In this document: one piece after another, positions 63,849 through 64,000 of the stretch | Layout: every line of letters starts with the position of its first letter | How positions within the stretch are numbered: the stretch's first letter is position 1 | Source: Nitrospirota bacterium | GTDB lineage: Bacteria; Nitrospirota; Thermodesulfovibrionia; Thermodesulfovibrionales; JdFR-88 | Reading direction: 5' to 3' | Length of the DNA: 64,000 nucleotides | Assembly (NCBI GenBank): GCA_021789935.1 | Contig: JAJYIR010000002.1 | Span: 62,001-126,000, forward strand | Translations under genes and position numbers: made by a program | Notes under the pieces: generated by a model | Told to the model about the DNA's origin: nothing | What the model saw: only the letters and a program-made list of their open reading frames with translations | Database searches by the model: none

Positions 63849-64000
63849 ATGGAACAGGCGGGATTGGAGGAACTGGAGCTTTTAAGGGAAGAGGTAAAAC
63901 GCCTCAGAACGATGCTTTCACTCTGCACGCCCTCCCTTGAGGCCCTCCTTAAAAGAAGGGGGTTTGAGATATATAGAAAAGCCCCGGGCGGCGACCTGCT
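63849..64000 (+). CDS. Unrecognised gene, N-terminal part only
   Basis: The frame from ATG 63849 is open to the right edge: MEQAGLEELELLREEVKRL, then MLSLCTPSLEALLKRRGFEI and YRKAPGGDLL. The front looks helical or coiled-coil. I recognise no family from these 50 residues, and the start has no strong ribosome binding site. Confidence 0.5.
   Translation, partial: MEQAGLEELELLREEVKRLRTMLSLCTPSLEALLKRRGFEIYRKAPGGDL

Overview
This 64-kb window is bacterial chromosome, roughly 55% G+C by eye, densely coded and mostly housekeeping, with an accessory layer devoted to inorganic sulfur oxidation. Complete Rnf and Sox clusters, several NtrC-type two-component systems, sigma-54 promoters, a DUF2155 lipoprotein, DUF1540 and multiheme cytochromes suggest a Gram-negative sulfur-oxidising anaerobe or facultative anaerobe. 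I would place it near Nitrospirota or Desulfobacterota, but no rRNA or other decisive marker is present, so this is inference.

Left end (1-7.6 kb): a truncated archaemetzincin-like gene sits behind a textbook -24/-12 promoter and a 41-bp nested palindrome. Upstream of it on the same strand are YeeE/YedE transporter - TusA-like - PAS histidine kinase - NtrC-type regulator. Diverging from these, under a second -24/-12 promoter, is a four-gene run: DsrE-like, a 58-residue DsrH/TusB-like protein, a second DsrE-like protein and a membrane-anchored multiheme cytochrome c. Sulfur uptake, carrier proteins, electron transfer and their apparent regulator therefore lie together.

Middle (7.6-41.5 kb): mostly housekeeping. 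It holds four tRNA genes (Pro-GGG, Ala-GGC, Ser-GCT, Ser-TGA), MerR/ihfA, gph, the rnfCDGEAB operon, tig-clpP-clpX, prepilin peptidase, miaA, a PIN-domain toxin-antitoxin pair, dnaE-accA, nadA, a lytic transglycosylase, cspA, rimP-nusA and a YchF-like GTPase. Decay products and small repeats lie between them: an internally deleted thioredoxin reductase pseudogene, a MITE-like element, an 88-bp tandem repeat and an 800-bp gene-free stretch.

Sulfur cluster (41.5-52 kb): read on the minus strand, the order is soxW-like thioredoxin - soxX - soxY - soxZ - soxA - soxB - PhnD-like binding protein - sensor kinase - NtrC-type regulator, then a separate unit YeeE - DUF302 - TusA. Both units are preceded by -24/-12 promoters and by TTCAGAAA-type inverted repeats, a likely regulon of the embedded regulator. 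No soxCD is present, so the sulfane sulfur left on SoxYZ must be handled by other enzymes; TusA, YeeE and DsrE-like proteins fit that role.

Right end (52-64 kb): an exonuclease/endonuclease-family protein, a methyltransferase, a YdcF-like protein, a YhcH-family protein and arfB; a small junkyard (higA fragment, IS630-type transposase tail, a REP-type tyrosine transposase bounded by perfect 23-bp inverted repeats); then the lepA-lepB-DUF4845-ribE-ribBA set, a ROK sugar kinase and a partial gene. No rRNA, CRISPR array, intact insertion sequence of classical type or prophage was seen.
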